64,000 nt of DNA from Aphelenchoides besseyi (taxonomy: Eukaryota > Nematoda > Chromadorea > Rhabditida > Aphelenchoididae), in assembly GCA_024699855.1 (NCBI GenBank), contig JAMPIQ010000002.1, forward strand, positions 10,664,001-10,728,000. Direction: 5' to 3'. Position 1 is the stretch's first letter, and each line of letters opens with the position of its first letter. The position numbers and the translations under genes are program-made. The notes under the pieces are model-generated. The model ran no database searches and was not told the origin of the DNA. It was given only the letters and a program-made list of their open reading frames with translations. Below are positions 22,016 through 37,000 of this stretch, piece after piece.

Positions 22016-25000
22016 ATGAGAGAGCCAATCAGTTTGCTCGGCATTATACAGCTCTTCTTTGTTAGCCTCTTGCTTTCTGAAGTCAACGGCCTAACAAAAT
22101 TTTTTGATAATGGCAATGGTCATCTGAATAGCTCAGTCTTCGTAATCAATTTCGATACTTCGACGGTTATCTGTCAGCATTCGGACAATGTCTCTGACAT
22201 TCATGTACACGGTCTGTCCATTCTATGCAACGGAGTGAACGATTGTTATGCAAACAGCGCTGTCAATGATGAAAACTTTCCATTTTGTGGTATGTTTCAA
22301 TTGGTAACTAGCACTCTGAGTTTGCTTTCTAGAGTCTACTTGTGATGCGAAATGTTCGGGAAATGGTGCCTGTCTTTTCAACGGCGTTCAAAGTCAATGC
22401 TATTGTAATCGTGGCGGTTTCTACGGTCCAAGCTGTGAATTTACTGGTGAGTTCAAAACAATCTTTTCGATTATTTCCGACACTTTTTAGCTGCAAACAT
22501 GTGCAACGGAAAAAAGTGTCACGAAATGGCTCAATGTCAAAACACATTTGGAGCATATAACTGTGAATGTGCGGTCGGGTATGAAGGATCAGGAACTGAA
22601 TGTTCAGGTAGATAGCTAATCATTGAGTTCAATGAAATGATTGTCCTACAGAAGTCAATGAATGCGCGGAAAACATGGTCACCTGTCCGTTGAATTCAGT
22701 TTGTGTTAATCTTCCAGGAACACACATGTGCAATTGTACATCGGGATTCGAAGGGGTAGGGCTTCCAATTGAACGATGTGAAGGTAAACAGTCGTTTTGG
22801 TGCGCGTTTTATTTAGTCGCTTACAGACATCGATGAATGTATGACGGGAAGTGCACAATGTGCATCTGGAATGTTATGCGAAAATACAATCGGAAGTTAC
22901 CGATGTGTTCGCGAATGCTCCGCAGACTACAAATTTGACGGCAATGGTGGTTGTGTTAATAAATCTGTGAAAGGTACAAATCAAATGATTGTTTAATAGA
23001 AACTTTGGAATTTAGATCACGGAATATCTTGTGCTAACGGTTGCGAAGCAAATGCAATATGCCGAAACGGTGTTTGTGAGTGTTCAGAGGGCTACAAATT
23101 TGACAACTATAGTGGTTGTGTCGATGTCAACGAATGTCAAAATCCAACCGTTTGCAAAGGTGTGAACGAATGGTGTGTAAACATGCTTGGCGGTTATTTG
23201 TGTTGTAACGAGCATTCATCGTTATCCCAATGCCGCGATCAATACTTTTATAAGACCGATATCACACAACCTCTCCGAAAACGAATGGCACCCGCTGCAG
23301 ACGCCGACGCAAATTCTGATTCCAAAGCACGTGGTGGATCTTCACAAAGCATATCGTTGGCCGAAGCTGAAGCCATTGTTCCGAATGATCAACAAAACAA
23401 CGAAAACAATCTCGAGCAATCGTCTTCTTTCAATGATCACACAAATCACTTGCAAGAAGAGGCAAATGGTAACGACAAGCTCTCTATTGTGTTACTTCGA
23501 AATTTTATAGATCAATTGAAGGTCAATCATCAGAACAAATCTCGTTCTGGTGGCTACGTTTTGGTTCGAGGGTCAACGGAGTTGTCGAAAAAATCGAATT
23601 CGTCAAGCCAACTTCTACCACTTGAAATTTCTGGCGGTACGTTCAAAAAATGACCATGGAATACAGAAAGCAAATGTATTCAGGTCTGAAATTCGCATTG
23701 CCATCATGTGGATCTAAGAGCAACGAACGTTGTCCCAATTATTCCGTTTGTGTTTCAAACCAATGTCGTTGTCGATTAGGCTTTGAATGGAACAGTAAAG
23801 TCGGTCAATGTCAAGGTTTGTTTCAAGTCCTCCTTCCACGTATAACATTTTTGCATTACCGTTTAAATTTAACAGTTTGCAGTTTAACTAACATTTTAAA
23901 ATTCGTTTTAAGACATTAACGAGTGTGATTTGGAGTCCAATCCGTGCAAATCGAAACCCAATGTTGATGTTTGGTGTGTGAACACAGTCGGCAACTTTTC
24001 TTGTTGTTCTTCGGGTGTTGAATCGAAAGAAGAAGGTTGTGCTGGTCTGGAAATCGTTGCAATGCCATCGTACGAACAACGAAAAAACAAATCAACTACA
24101 CGAAATAACTCTAGTGCGATTAACGAACTTCGTGGACGTTTGCGAATGTACAAAGAATGGAAGAACTTTACTGGCGGTCAATTGATAATTGGTCGAAAGC
24201 ATCACGTTTCAACACCATGGGGTCTTGAGTTAGCGGTTGGCAAAACTCGTGGGCGTATCAACGAACCTAATACTCCAAAAACCGAAGAAGACGGACCATT
24301 CCCCATCGAAAACGAAGAAAAAAACCAAATATTCTCAATGACAACTGAAACTCCCAATCAAAGAACGTTCGAAGAAGTTGCTAGCCCGGATGATGAACTA
24401 AAAAATAACTTTGAAGATGTAACTCAGAGCACCTATACTGCTAAAGGTAAATACAGAATTCAAACAACGTCGAGGATAATACCGACAACGATTATCGAAC
24501 AACCATTTGGGAAGTTAAACGTCGAACACATTTCAACATCAACGCCCAAATCCACTGATCATTACGTTTCCCCACCTATTTCGCCAAAAAACCAGGAAGA
24601 AAGTTTTTTCGCCGGATTGGAAATAATTGGTAGAAAAATCAACAAGATTAAGAATGAGGCCGACCAGCAGAGGAAGCAGAGACCTAACGACCAAACTTCA
24701 AGACCGTTCATTAATCCGAAGACAACAGATGGTACAGAAAGATTATCAGCCGAAAAACCACATTCAAACAAAAGTGAAAAAGAGTTCGAGACTAACAGAC
24801 ACTTAATGGTTAATATTACGACAGCGGTTAAATTCAATCGCCTGGAACGACCGTTAGAAACATCAACAACAGCTTCAATGTATACGACAGTCAACGAAGA
24901 CGCTGATTGGATTATTGAGCCTGATGAACGAAGTGCTCTTGACAGAAAACAAGATGATCATGTTCATTCTTCTGCTTATTCGACAAGCAGCCCTTCAAAC

Positions 25001-28000
25001 ACACGCGTATCAACTACCACAAAGCAATCACATTTCATCTCTTTCACTCAACAATCATCTACGACATCAACGATTCCAATCAAACCGTCAACCGATGTGC
25101 CGATTTATGACGAGTGGATTTTCAATCCAAAAGATGCTGAACCAGAGGTTATTTTTGAGGCTACCGAACGTTCTGTCAACGAACTTTTGACATCGACAGT
25201 ATCGATCCAAGAAGAAGGACTTGAAATTGCAAAACCATACATTCAAAAAGAAAATAGAAGATCAAGTACTACTTCTTCTACTGATCGTTTTGAAGAAAAC
25301 ATACTAAACACCACCAGAACGACAACTCAACAGCCGATGACAACCGATGATCAAAAAGTTGTAACTCTTGGTGATAATCAACTTAAAACCCAATTGCTAA
25401 ATACCTCTGAATTCACGAATCCAATAACGGAAGATGGAATTTTAACGAGCACTCCAATTGAGGTCAAGGAACAGGACCTCGAAGCGTTGCTTTCAACTTC
25501 AACTGTGTCCAGCATGAATTTTACGAACGAATTTGATGATTTGTCTACTTTTACTATCAACAATGAAGAGAAGTGGACAACTAGAATTCAATCCCACGAA
25601 AATAACAAATTCTCGTCGATGGCTTCTTATACAACAACGGTACCCGACCTTTTAAAACCCAAAAATGACGGGGATCGGAGAAATGAACAAGATACATCTG
25701 ACGTGTCCAGAAACACTCATTCTACCAACGAACTTCAAACAACAACTCCAGACATGTGGAATAAAAGTTACAACGAAACGACGAGTCGGAAAGCGCCAGC
25801 AGATTTCCCCAGTACAACTTCAACACAGATCTTTGCGAAAACAGGCAAATGGGATGAAACAATTGTCGCACAAAGTCAAAAACAAGTTCTTTTGACGACA
25901 TTGAAACCAATTGTGCAACCGACAATACATTCTACTACCAAAATGTCACAAGTAGAGAATCTAAGCACTACCATATTCCCGAAAATTTCGACATCGAACG
26001 CAAATTCTACTCACAAGCTTAACGGGATTACTACACAAGCCTTCCAAAAAATACAAAATGTTGAACAACCGACAACTTTGACGAACACTCGACCTGAAAA
26101 AGCAACGTTATTCTCGACCTTGAGCCCATTAGATTCCACTCAAAATTCAGCACTAGATACAACGTTAAAACAACAACAACCGAATGATTACAAAGCATCT
26201 GAAATACCGTTAGCTGAATTCCACATTAATACGACCACTTCTAAAGCCGTTTCGTCTACTGAAGAAACGACCGTCACACCAACTTCAACAATCGATCTTT
26301 TGCTTAAAACAACGAGAACTGAAGCAACTGTCACTGATGTCATTAATAACAATATCAGCAAGTTTGGTCAAACACAACCTCCTCAAGTTTCACCACGTGA
26401 AGAGATCGAAATTGCTTCGACGACACTGACAAAAACAACAGAAGTCTTTGAAGAAATTCCTGTTGATAACTCAGTCAAACAACCGAATGCTGCAATAACA
26501 GAAGACGCTGGACATCCAACTGATAATCGTTTTAAAGGTTCTCAGACAAACTCAATACCAACATCATCAAGTATACGTGTAGAAGTTACGTCTACTCAAA
26601 AACCGTCACACTCCCAGCCTAATGACAGGCAAGCGAAAACAAATTTTGTAAATAGTACGCCGTCCATTTCTACAAGCATCATGTTCAAGAACACTGAAAC
26701 TGCGGCAACCGGTTCTCATGCTTCGATAACCGACAAGTTAAATCGAAAAACAACTCAACCCACTTTTCACAGCTCTACGTTTAGCGCTTTATCACCATCA
26801 ACCAACAAAGCAACTAAATTCCTCGAAACAACGAGGTCCAAGGCAACTGTGTCAACAGCAACAATCAATCGCGAAGTTTACTTGACGACGGAAGAAAATG
26901 GTGGTTTTGAAGACAACAATCCTACGTCCTCAATCGCCCCTAATGACGGACATTCAACATCATACAATCCGGAGACCGTTACAACCAAACGCAAAAACAA
27001 CAACACTATAAAGACTACGCAAACCGTCGAAGAATGGCTATCAAATGTCACTCCACTCAATCAACGATCAACTTATAGTACAGCGGATAAGACTAAAACA
27101 ACAATCGAGATTGTAGTTAACAATAATCGCTCGTCTCTGCGATTAACTGAAGATTCTACCACATGGAGCAGAGAAAATCCGATTGCTTCTACAATTCCAT
27201 CAGGTGTTATTGCTATTGAAGAAGAGAATAGAAGTATTATCGATAAGGAAAACAATGCTGAATTGAAAAATTCGTTTCTAAGTCCGTCAACTAACGAGGC
27301 AATGAGATCCACTTTTTCACCGATTGCAACGAAATCAACAAAAATCGACCCGTCAATTTTACTCACGGAGTCAATTGTGTTTTCCGAAGTCTCGACGAAT
27401 CCAACACAAGCCATCGAATCGACTGGCAGCAGCGTTACATTGCAGATGAACAAAAAAGATCTTGAATCAACCACCTACGCCAGTATAGAAACAACTTCTT
27501 TATACACTGATCGTAGAGATGGAGACCAACATCCAAAGATGACAAACTCTCAATCATATTCGACTACAATAAATTTGCCTACGGTAAACGAGTCTGAAAC
27601 TCTTACGCCCGAAGATTGGTTTGCCACCAAAGTTTCGAATACTGGAGATATGAGAAATGCAAGTTCTTCAACGACTCCTGAGTTTTCTACGACCACTAGT
27701 AAAGCCATTCAGTTGATTTCCACTGTACAGAAAACGTTCTCATCAGTGCACACGACCATTTCAACTAAAAAGCCGTCAATTCAAACAACAGTTCCGTCGC
27801 TTGCAAAGATTCACAATGTGACTGATAACGCCAATACTTCGGAGATGAAGAAGCTAAATGAGAAGAAAATTCAGACCGATGTTATTCCTTTTGACATCAG
27901 CACAAAGTTTGTTCCTGACAGTCGATTGTTGAAATCACAATCGACATTAGCCAACATCTTTGAGATCACAAAATCGTCGACAAGCGGAAGTTATGAAAGT

Positions 28001-31000
28001 TCAACGGTTGCCAATCAATTCGAGAAACCCGAGCAGATGTCGATTTCCAATTCGACAACCAATCGGAAAGAAACATCTGAGAATTTTCCAAGCACTGAAG
28101 ATTCACGTGTTATTGAAGCAAAGTTGTTCACAACGACAATCAATAAACAACCGACTCAATCCAGTAATCCGTCATCTGAGCAATCAAAGATCGAAATCAA
28201 CAAGCCAGCAGCTACACCGACCAATTATTCAACTAAGAAGATGAGTACTGAAACTCGTGTACAAACTACGAAAACAATTTTAATGGACAAAGTTGTTGAG
28301 ATAGAAAAAAGTCGATACAATGAAACAACAGTAACTACGCCCGAGTTTTTGGTTACAACTTCACAGAAAGTTGATTTGTCTACCGTTTCCGACAATTCTC
28401 GATTTGAAGATAATGAACTTCAAACGACCTTGTCGTATTATAAGACCAATGTTCCAAGCACAACAGATGCATCTTCTGAGTTGAGAGAAACAACGAGCGC
28501 AAGCCAAATAGCTGAAGATTCAGCTAAAACGCTTGACTATCTAAAAACTCAAAGTGGACAATACAAAGCCAACACTCTACTTACTACTCCATATGCAACG
28601 CTGTATTCAACAACGAAATCGCCAACTTCCAAATTAACAATCGGCAATGGGATGAAAATCATTTCGTCTTTTCCAAGTCGTGAAAAAGAGTTGAAGAGTA
28701 CAAGTGAAAACAACGTTAGTGACTTTTTGACGTCAACTTCTACTTCAAATCCACAACCTTCATCTTCAAACATCTACATCACTATTCCAAAAATATTTGA
28801 TTCCATCACTGAGAATCCGTTGCAACGACTGAACCTCAACAATGAGACTACGGACTTGCAAAATTGGAAAAATGACACTCCTGAAGAATTTCGTCATTCG
28901 ACTTTTGAAGTAACAGAAAGTTCTGTTGTTGATGTTATGTCTCAATCGCCAACGATTAGTCAGTTTACTAGCACCGCAGATAGTAGCTTGAAAACTAAAT
29001 TATTGACATCAACTTATGAGTACGTTAAGACAACTGCGAATGTCAAAAACAATCCATTGAAATCGACATTTGTTGGATCAGAAGTAAAATCGACATCCAA
29101 ATTTTTGAACTCATTTCCCAGTAAGATGAATTTGAAAAACGAAACCACGACGAATTCAATAAACGAGATAAGCATAGCAACGAAGAAGACCGATGAAACT
29201 ACTGAATTCTTCGACCATTCGACGCTTTCAAAAGTTGAATCAACAACTTCAGCTATTCGAGAAATATCATTAGAAAAGAAGGAGAATACTTACTCCAAAG
29301 TTCCATTAGATAGAACAATTGTTAAACAAGGTTCAACTAAAGATATTCAATCACCTACGCGTACAACGATGTCTATAGAGCTTGTAACAACGACAGACAA
29401 CAGTCATTTTACAACTCAAGATTCGTCGGCATTAACGAAGAAATTGCCGCATATTTCTCGTGAAATTGTTAGTTCAGAGCATGTTTCTGTTGCCACATCA
29501 ACCGTCTCTTCTTCAACTGAGCCCATTGCAGAAGTCAAAATGCAGATCCTCACAAGCACTTTGTCAGACAATATCACAGCTGATGATAATACTAATCAAA
29601 AGCAACTGTATACCAACGTCGCTCCTGGTATGCCAAATGATTTCAAGTCGTTGACTGTCGATTCTGAAGTTCATCGTGCAGGAAGCAAGATTAGAGATCC
29701 GGAAACAACAGAATTTATGAAAATATCTTCTACTGTTAACTCGATCCCTACAACACCAGTTGAGAGCAATGTTACACACCCGGCAGTTTCATCATTTGAT
29801 TCAACGACTCAGAAACCAACTTCAAATAGTCAGACAACGAGCTCTCCATCAATCCAATTGGAAACTACAATCGCAATACAACCGAACACTCGAAAAGTAG
29901 ACGTCAAAACTGCAACGTTGAAAGCCATTAATACGACAGAAAACGAGAACATTAAGATCAATGAATTAAAACTTGATATGCTACCAACCATTTCAACAAT
30001 TCAACCAACTCAACCATCAATCAGCAACGGCGAATTTCGTTCAACTGACCAAACTCTTTCCGAGAAGCTACTAAACGTCAATAGAAATAAAACGTCCGTT
30101 CTTTTGACCTTAAAATCAGATTCTCAACCACAAATTCATAACGAAAAATTAACAACATTACCACTTACAACAACTGAGCGGACAAACTTACCGGTAGATG
30201 CTTTCACAACTCAAACTCATTCTGATTTGACATCGAAATTGTCATCAACTTTAACGACCAGACAGCCGAAGAATGCGCTGCAACGTTTAGGTAGTCAAGG
30301 TAACTTTGATTAACATTTTTACTTAAAATTGACATTTTAAATTCAAGTTTAGTCATTTTGCACTTTTTTATACTTCTAACATTTTATATTTTCTATACGG
30401 TTCACTATTTACCTAACTGATCTGTTTCAGGATTTACAAAATTGCAGCACCAAAATCGTATTGAAGTCGATGAGACGTCTGCTGAAAACTTACCAACCGA
30501 TGAAGCTGCCGAACTTCGACCAAACTCTACTCCCGACTTGCAACCTGAAAGTTCGACTGCACAACTTGGCTTGATGCTCACTTTCCAACGTTCAGATTGG
30601 AATAACCCGTCTATTACAAACGAATTTACCAGCACTTCAACTAGCGTATCAAACGAACATGGTTTGATTATTACTTCTGGACATCATCCACTCATTGAAA
30701 CGGATGGCGAAAAGGTTATGAAAACAAGCGGAAACGAGGTGAATGAGCGACTATCTTCATCGATGAATTTGCATAATCGTAACAATAGCGAAGAGAAGGA
30801 GAGGTTAAACGGTGAGAGTCGAATGATTTCAACGTTTTCATCTTCCACCAATTCACCTTCTGGTGACAGCGAAGAAAACGAGTTTTCTACTCGTCCATCT
30901 GTTATTCATGTTGTTAAGACTGTTCATCGCCTCTTAAATGGAACTTTAATCTACGGTCGTACCGTTCATTCCGCGACGACAACTGGCGAATTGGGCATCG

Positions 31001-34000
31001 AAATTTCAGGCAACAGTCGTGAATCAACAGCAGATTCCACTAAACAACATGGGTTGGAGATTAGCGGCGATAATTCGAGGAATTGGTCAAATACAACGCC
31101 GGGCTTTGGTTTAGTGATCGAGAACATGACAAAACCGCCGTTGAAAGAAAATGATACTACACTTCAGAAGACACAATCTTCACTGCCACCGGAAATTATT
31201 ACCGATGAAGGTGGAAGTTTGGAGAGTGAAAATCGAATAGCCAACGTTCAACAAGTTGGATCGACAACGCAAAACACCGAAAAAAAGCACTCGACTACAA
31301 CCGTGAACTTTGTTGACTTCACTTTGGAAACAACCTCAGTTCCATTTACTACAAGCAAAACATCGAGTTCCATTATTCCCGAATCGAAAGCAGACTTTGG
31401 AACAACCGCAAGCAACACTATGGACTTTACAACTATCGGACTTACTGATGAAACAACAGAACAAGCAAGTACGTTGCAACAAGAAGTGCTCACAACTTCT
31501 GTTGGGTTAACAGAAACTGTGACACGCGGTAGTCTTTCACCTGAAACCATCAAGGAAATTCTCACTACCGAATCTATCAGTTTATCAACATCGCTGCCTT
31601 TTGAGCGCTCGACATCTTCAGCACCTTCCAGACAAGAAACCACACTGTTTGTGATGAGCTCCAAAAAACCTGAAGATCATGATTTGACAACTGAATATTT
31701 ATCGTCTTACCAACCGAAAGAAACAACAGAAGTTGGAGTTCGTAGAACATCTTCAGTTGAGCCTGAAGCAAGTAGCACAACTCCTCTCATCCTAAATCGA
31801 CATATTATTGCCGAAGAAGCAACGAGTCAATTGGTCGCAAAAGAAGTAAATGAGTTGAGTACCGAAGAACCTACAGTAACAAATCCGACGGAATCTGTTC
31901 ATGGTTTATCACAAGCGACAATTAAAATAACAAGTAATTCACCACAACACATCGAAAGCGTTTCAACTGAAGAGCCGATTTCAACTAACTACTCACCAAA
32001 TTCCACGCTTGAAACTGTTCCTTCTTCGACAGGACTATTAGATTTTTCGAACAAACCCGTTGAATCGACATCTACACAATCGACTAGCGAAGAAACTGCT
32101 AAAACAAAAGCATCTGAAACGCAAACACCGTCGTCAAAGAGTGCCGTAGACGAAACAAAAACCCAAGCAACCACCGAATCTTCTGACAGTGAAGAGTTCA
32201 CTACCAAGTTGCTCACAAGTAGACTAAATGAATTAACAAAGACAGTTGAAAGTGAACGTGCCACCATCGTGCCAATAATACCGGAACAGAACACAGTGGC
32301 AAGTATTAGCAGTAAGCCTGATTCTCGAGAGACGGAAGGAACTAAAGATTTTGGATCTACCAATCGACCAAAAGTTTCTAAGGCGTCAACTCAGTTCGTT
32401 GAATTTACAACAAGTGATAGCAAACCTGATGAAACTATGTATTCGACTACATCGACCATTGAATTAAGAGAAAAAACGACTGAAACGGAGCTAATAAGTT
32501 TCATTTCATCGTCGACAGAAGTCAACGATCTGGTTCAATCAACAACTCTCCAATCGATTAATCTTGTTCCTGAAAGTACTCGTGTCACTGAAACACCAAG
32601 TACGATTGTCAATACGATCAATCCAACAACAACTCCATTCGAGTATTCAACTATTGATAGTGAAACTCCAACGACTTCTGAAGCAACTGTACAATCGAGC
32701 TTGTCCACAGAAACTTTGGATGCTGACGTTACCACATCTATTTCGTCGGAAAATGTTTCAAGTCAAAGTTCAGTTATAAATGAACAAAAGCCGGTAATTG
32801 AAACGTCGACTATCTTGGCTGATAAATCTGAGATTATCTCATCTGTTGGGTCAACAAGGGCATCAAAAATGTCAACATCATCTCCAAACGAGTTTACCAT
32901 GACTTCGACTCAATCTGAAAATTCACAACCTTTTACCGAAAATATTCCGACAATACCAACCGATGAAGTTTTTGTTCAATTAACAACACTTTCGATAGCT
33001 ACGCCTAATGTAGAAATCGATGGCGACGAAAACACCGAAGAAGAATCCGGATCACAAAGACTGCCAACAACTTCACAAACAAAAGGTATAGAGACGACAT
33101 TTGGGTTGCAGTCAAGCACCGAACCAGTAAGAACGGAATTGGAATCATCAAGTCGATCGACCGTTGAATTTGTCGACAATTCTCAAACCATTGAATTGAA
33201 GGTGACAACTGTAAGATTTACAGAACCACCTTCTTCAACTTTAAAAGAAACGTTTGTTGGACCCATTTTGGCAAATAAAACAGCAAGCTCTTCATCTGCT
33301 TCAACGTCAATGCCAAGTACACAGACATTTGGTGAACTGTTGAGTACTCAAACAACCACTATCGCATCGACGAACTTACCAGAAGACAATCTCGCTGAAG
33401 TATCTCCAGCTATCAGTTCCACACAGACAAACGATCAAAATGAGATTACGGGAACTTCTCTTCCGACTCAATCAACAACTGAGAACACTAATTTTATTCA
33501 AACTATTCAGTCACAAATAACAAGGGAAACATCGAATGCTTTTACGGAAAATATCAGTGGATCGACAGTTAAAAACACGAAAACTACTTGGGATGTAGAA
33601 ACGAAACAATCCAGTGAACAGCCAACAACACGTTCATCATTCATTCGAACCGATCATACGCCCGAACCAACTGACGGCGCAAGTTCTACGACAAGTGAAT
33701 TTCAACAATCGACGACGACTTTACAGCCGTTAGCCGAAACAATTTCAATTACATCTTCTAGCAAAAGCGAAACAAGTGATGAAAACGTTTTTGCAACTTC
33801 GGAAAGCACCGTCAATCCGCTTGTCACATCTACCATTGTTTTACCGAAAGTACCTGCGGCTTTTGATTTTACTGAAGCCGTTAAACAGGAATCAGTAACT
33901 GCATCCAACGTTAAGGTCGACTCATCTGTGCGATCTGATAAGACAACGTCCAGTCATGTTTCCGTGGATGAAATTGAATCAACTTTATTTACAAGTACAA

Positions 34001-37000
34001 CACCACTACCTGAGGAAACCGTACAGATGTCTACAAGTCAATCAATTCGAACAGAAACACAATTATTCACGGCTCAACCAGATCTTATCATTACAGCCAA
34101 ACCAACTGATCTTGAAATAACAACCCAACACAACGAAAACGTAGCTGAAGTGTCGACACCATTGAATGTTCCAGTATCAAATGAGCCTTTCAAAGCGTTA
34201 ACTCAAAGCATTTCTCTTGGATCCAGTACTTTATCTTCGGAGATTCATTTAACCACCAATATTGAAGTTTCATTGGAGACATCTACTGTTAATTCAAAAG
34301 TGAAAGATGTGACGTTAATTCCTGAACCAACCACAGGATTCGTCAATCAACATTTCGAATCATCCATTCAGCCAACTTCAACTACAAGATCAACCTCAAT
34401 GGAAGACAAACTGACTGAAAATCCAACCGCCCAAAATACTGAATATTCGATTTCAACCACTGGATCTGTAACTACTGAATCGAAAACCACGGAAAACGTG
34501 CAAACGACCACGTCAACAGAAAGTGTAGAAAACCGAGAGTCGTCTGTTACTTCATCGTCGTTTGTTTCCTCTTCAATTTCAACGGAAACGGCATCGACGT
34601 CTTCTGTTGAACAGCATTCAACACCAACTTCCGAATTGAGTGTTTCCTCTGAATCGCCGTTTGCAGTTCGGTTTGTGACAACACCGAAATCTCGGGTTTC
34701 TGTGCGAACCACAGTAATACACAAAAACAAATGTTTCTATTAATCGAAATGTCTTTTAGACTTCCGATTCGCGTTTGATATCTAGCGAGCAAACAACCAG
34801 ACCAAATGGTTGTATGAGCAGTAACGAATGTGGTTTGGATGCCATTTGTAACAGAACGATTGGAGCCTGCGAATGCAGAGCAGGATTCGAGCCAATCAAA
34901 CTACCCGGTCAACTTAACATAGAACGTAAGTTTATGTCGTTTAAGTTTGATAATTCTTGAACAACTTTATTATGAAAGAACGTTGTGAAATCTTTTAAGC
35001 GAAAATGTCGGTTTTGCTAAGTGGTTTTCCTGTTCGAAAAAAGCAGAAAGTAATTTTCGTACTCATTGTGTGAACAACTTACCATTGGACGTTCATGAAA
35101 AAACGAACAATTGGGGCAACAAATAACGCGGAACGTGAACTCATACATTTGTAATCAAACTCCTTCGTTAAACGGCACTTGGGCTTTTGCAGATCTTCGC
35201 TGTTTCGCTTCTAGCCTCTAAATCAATACAAATGAGTGGCCATTTTCACGAAAGTTGTCTTACTTTTCTGTTCATTTGCGACATGCAAGACTCTGGGAAA
35301 CCGTTGTTGCCGACTAATGTCCTATGCAAATTTGAAAGCAGCATCAACCGATTATTGGAGTTAATACACATCGAATTCGAGAAGTTGTACGCATCATCAG
35401 TCAAATACTTCAAAACGCAAAAATTGCTTCATATATGTTTAATTGAACAGCTTGAAGGTTATGTTATATTGCGTGGTAAATGACTTCGGATAACTTCGAA
35501 AACTTCTCCGGTCATCTTTTATGGTCTCTGGTTCTTAGCCGATTAATCAAACAGACTGATATGCAAACCGTTTACATGACAAAACATCGCAACGAAATTT
35601 GCAATCTGTAGATTTCTTTAAACACAAAATTTTATAGGCGAAATTCTACCGGGTTTCATGGACAATGGACATCGCAGCGATCCATTGCTCAATGGTTGTG
35701 TCGGTTTGTGTCAGTTAACTAATACTCATAGTAGATATTATTAGATGTCGATGAATGTGAGCGAGGAATTCACGACTGTCATCCAAATGCTCTGTGTATC
35801 AATACCGTTGGAAGTTTTAATTGTCAGTGTGCTCCAGGAAACGAGAACTGCTTATCGGATAAATCCTGTGAGTTAACTATCATTAGAAGTTATTATGACA
35901 CAGCAAAAGAACTCGACATAAGATATCAACTAGTTGTGCTTTCAGCTTCATGTACAGAGGATTGGACTAACTATTGTCGTGGCTTCAATAAGACGTGTTT
36001 CGTTGATGAAGAAGAAATATTGCAATGTGGCGGATGTTTACACGGATTTCAACCGTTAAATGGAAAGTGTTTGTGTAAGTTCAAAAACTGGTAACCTATT
36101 CGGGTTTTTGTGAGTTTAGCAATCAATGCGATCGGTAATTGCGCAGCAACAAACGATTGTGATTCGAATGCAAACTGTTACGATGTCGGTTCAAACAGTC
36201 ACGTCTGCAAATGTAAAACCGGGTTTTTGGGCGACGGAGTTCATTGTGACGGTAAGCATTCTTTCTGAACATCCTAACATCATTAGTTTCTAGACATAAA
36301 CGAGTGCTCAATGGGAAATCCGTGCTCTGAAAATATGAAATGTCAGAACACGATTGGCGGTTTTGAATGCGTATTCACGTCTGAAAAAAGCCCAGAAACA
36401 CCTCAAATCGTAAACGAAGACTCCAATCAACCGAGTACAATTACCAATCAAGAGGAAGATCTTCTTAGTCCTCAGTACGAAACTACAACACCGTCTTTCG
36501 CGCAGACAAATGAGAATGCAGTAAAAGATCGTTTTTCGCCTTCATTGTCAAGCGTTCAAACTGATTCTTCAACATCGAAACCATTAATTTCAACGACTTT
36601 GGAACTTGTAACTTTATCAGCTGGAATATCAACTACTTCGGCTAGCATATCTTCGACCGATACTCTGCAGCAACAAACTGAAAATCCGATTGAACATTTC
36701 AACTTAACATTACGTACATCAACTTCTGTTCCACAACAGAATTCCGAATATACAACCAATGTACCGGAAAGTTCATCTTCAAATGCAATGACTAGTGGAA
36801 TTGTCGAAATGTTAAACTGCACTTCAACTCACGAAGAATCCATTTGTCATGAGTCAGCAAATTGCAATCTTCAAACTGGAATGTGTTACTGTCGTTTGGG
36901 TTATGTTGGCGATGGGTACAGTAGTTGCACGTATGTTAATAAAGAGATCTTTTGAATTATGTAGACATTATTTTCAGACGAATTTGGGAAGATTGTCGAA

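Noticed and set aside
21787..22116. Minus-strand 109-codon gene overlapping the fibrillin/ZP start
   Set aside because: Half of it is antisense to a clear signal-peptide exon; no domain and no splice support, though not fully excluded.
35187..35483. 98-codon ORF in the long fibrillin/ZP intron as a nested gene
   Set aside because: No clear start context, no domain; kept only as a note on the intron.
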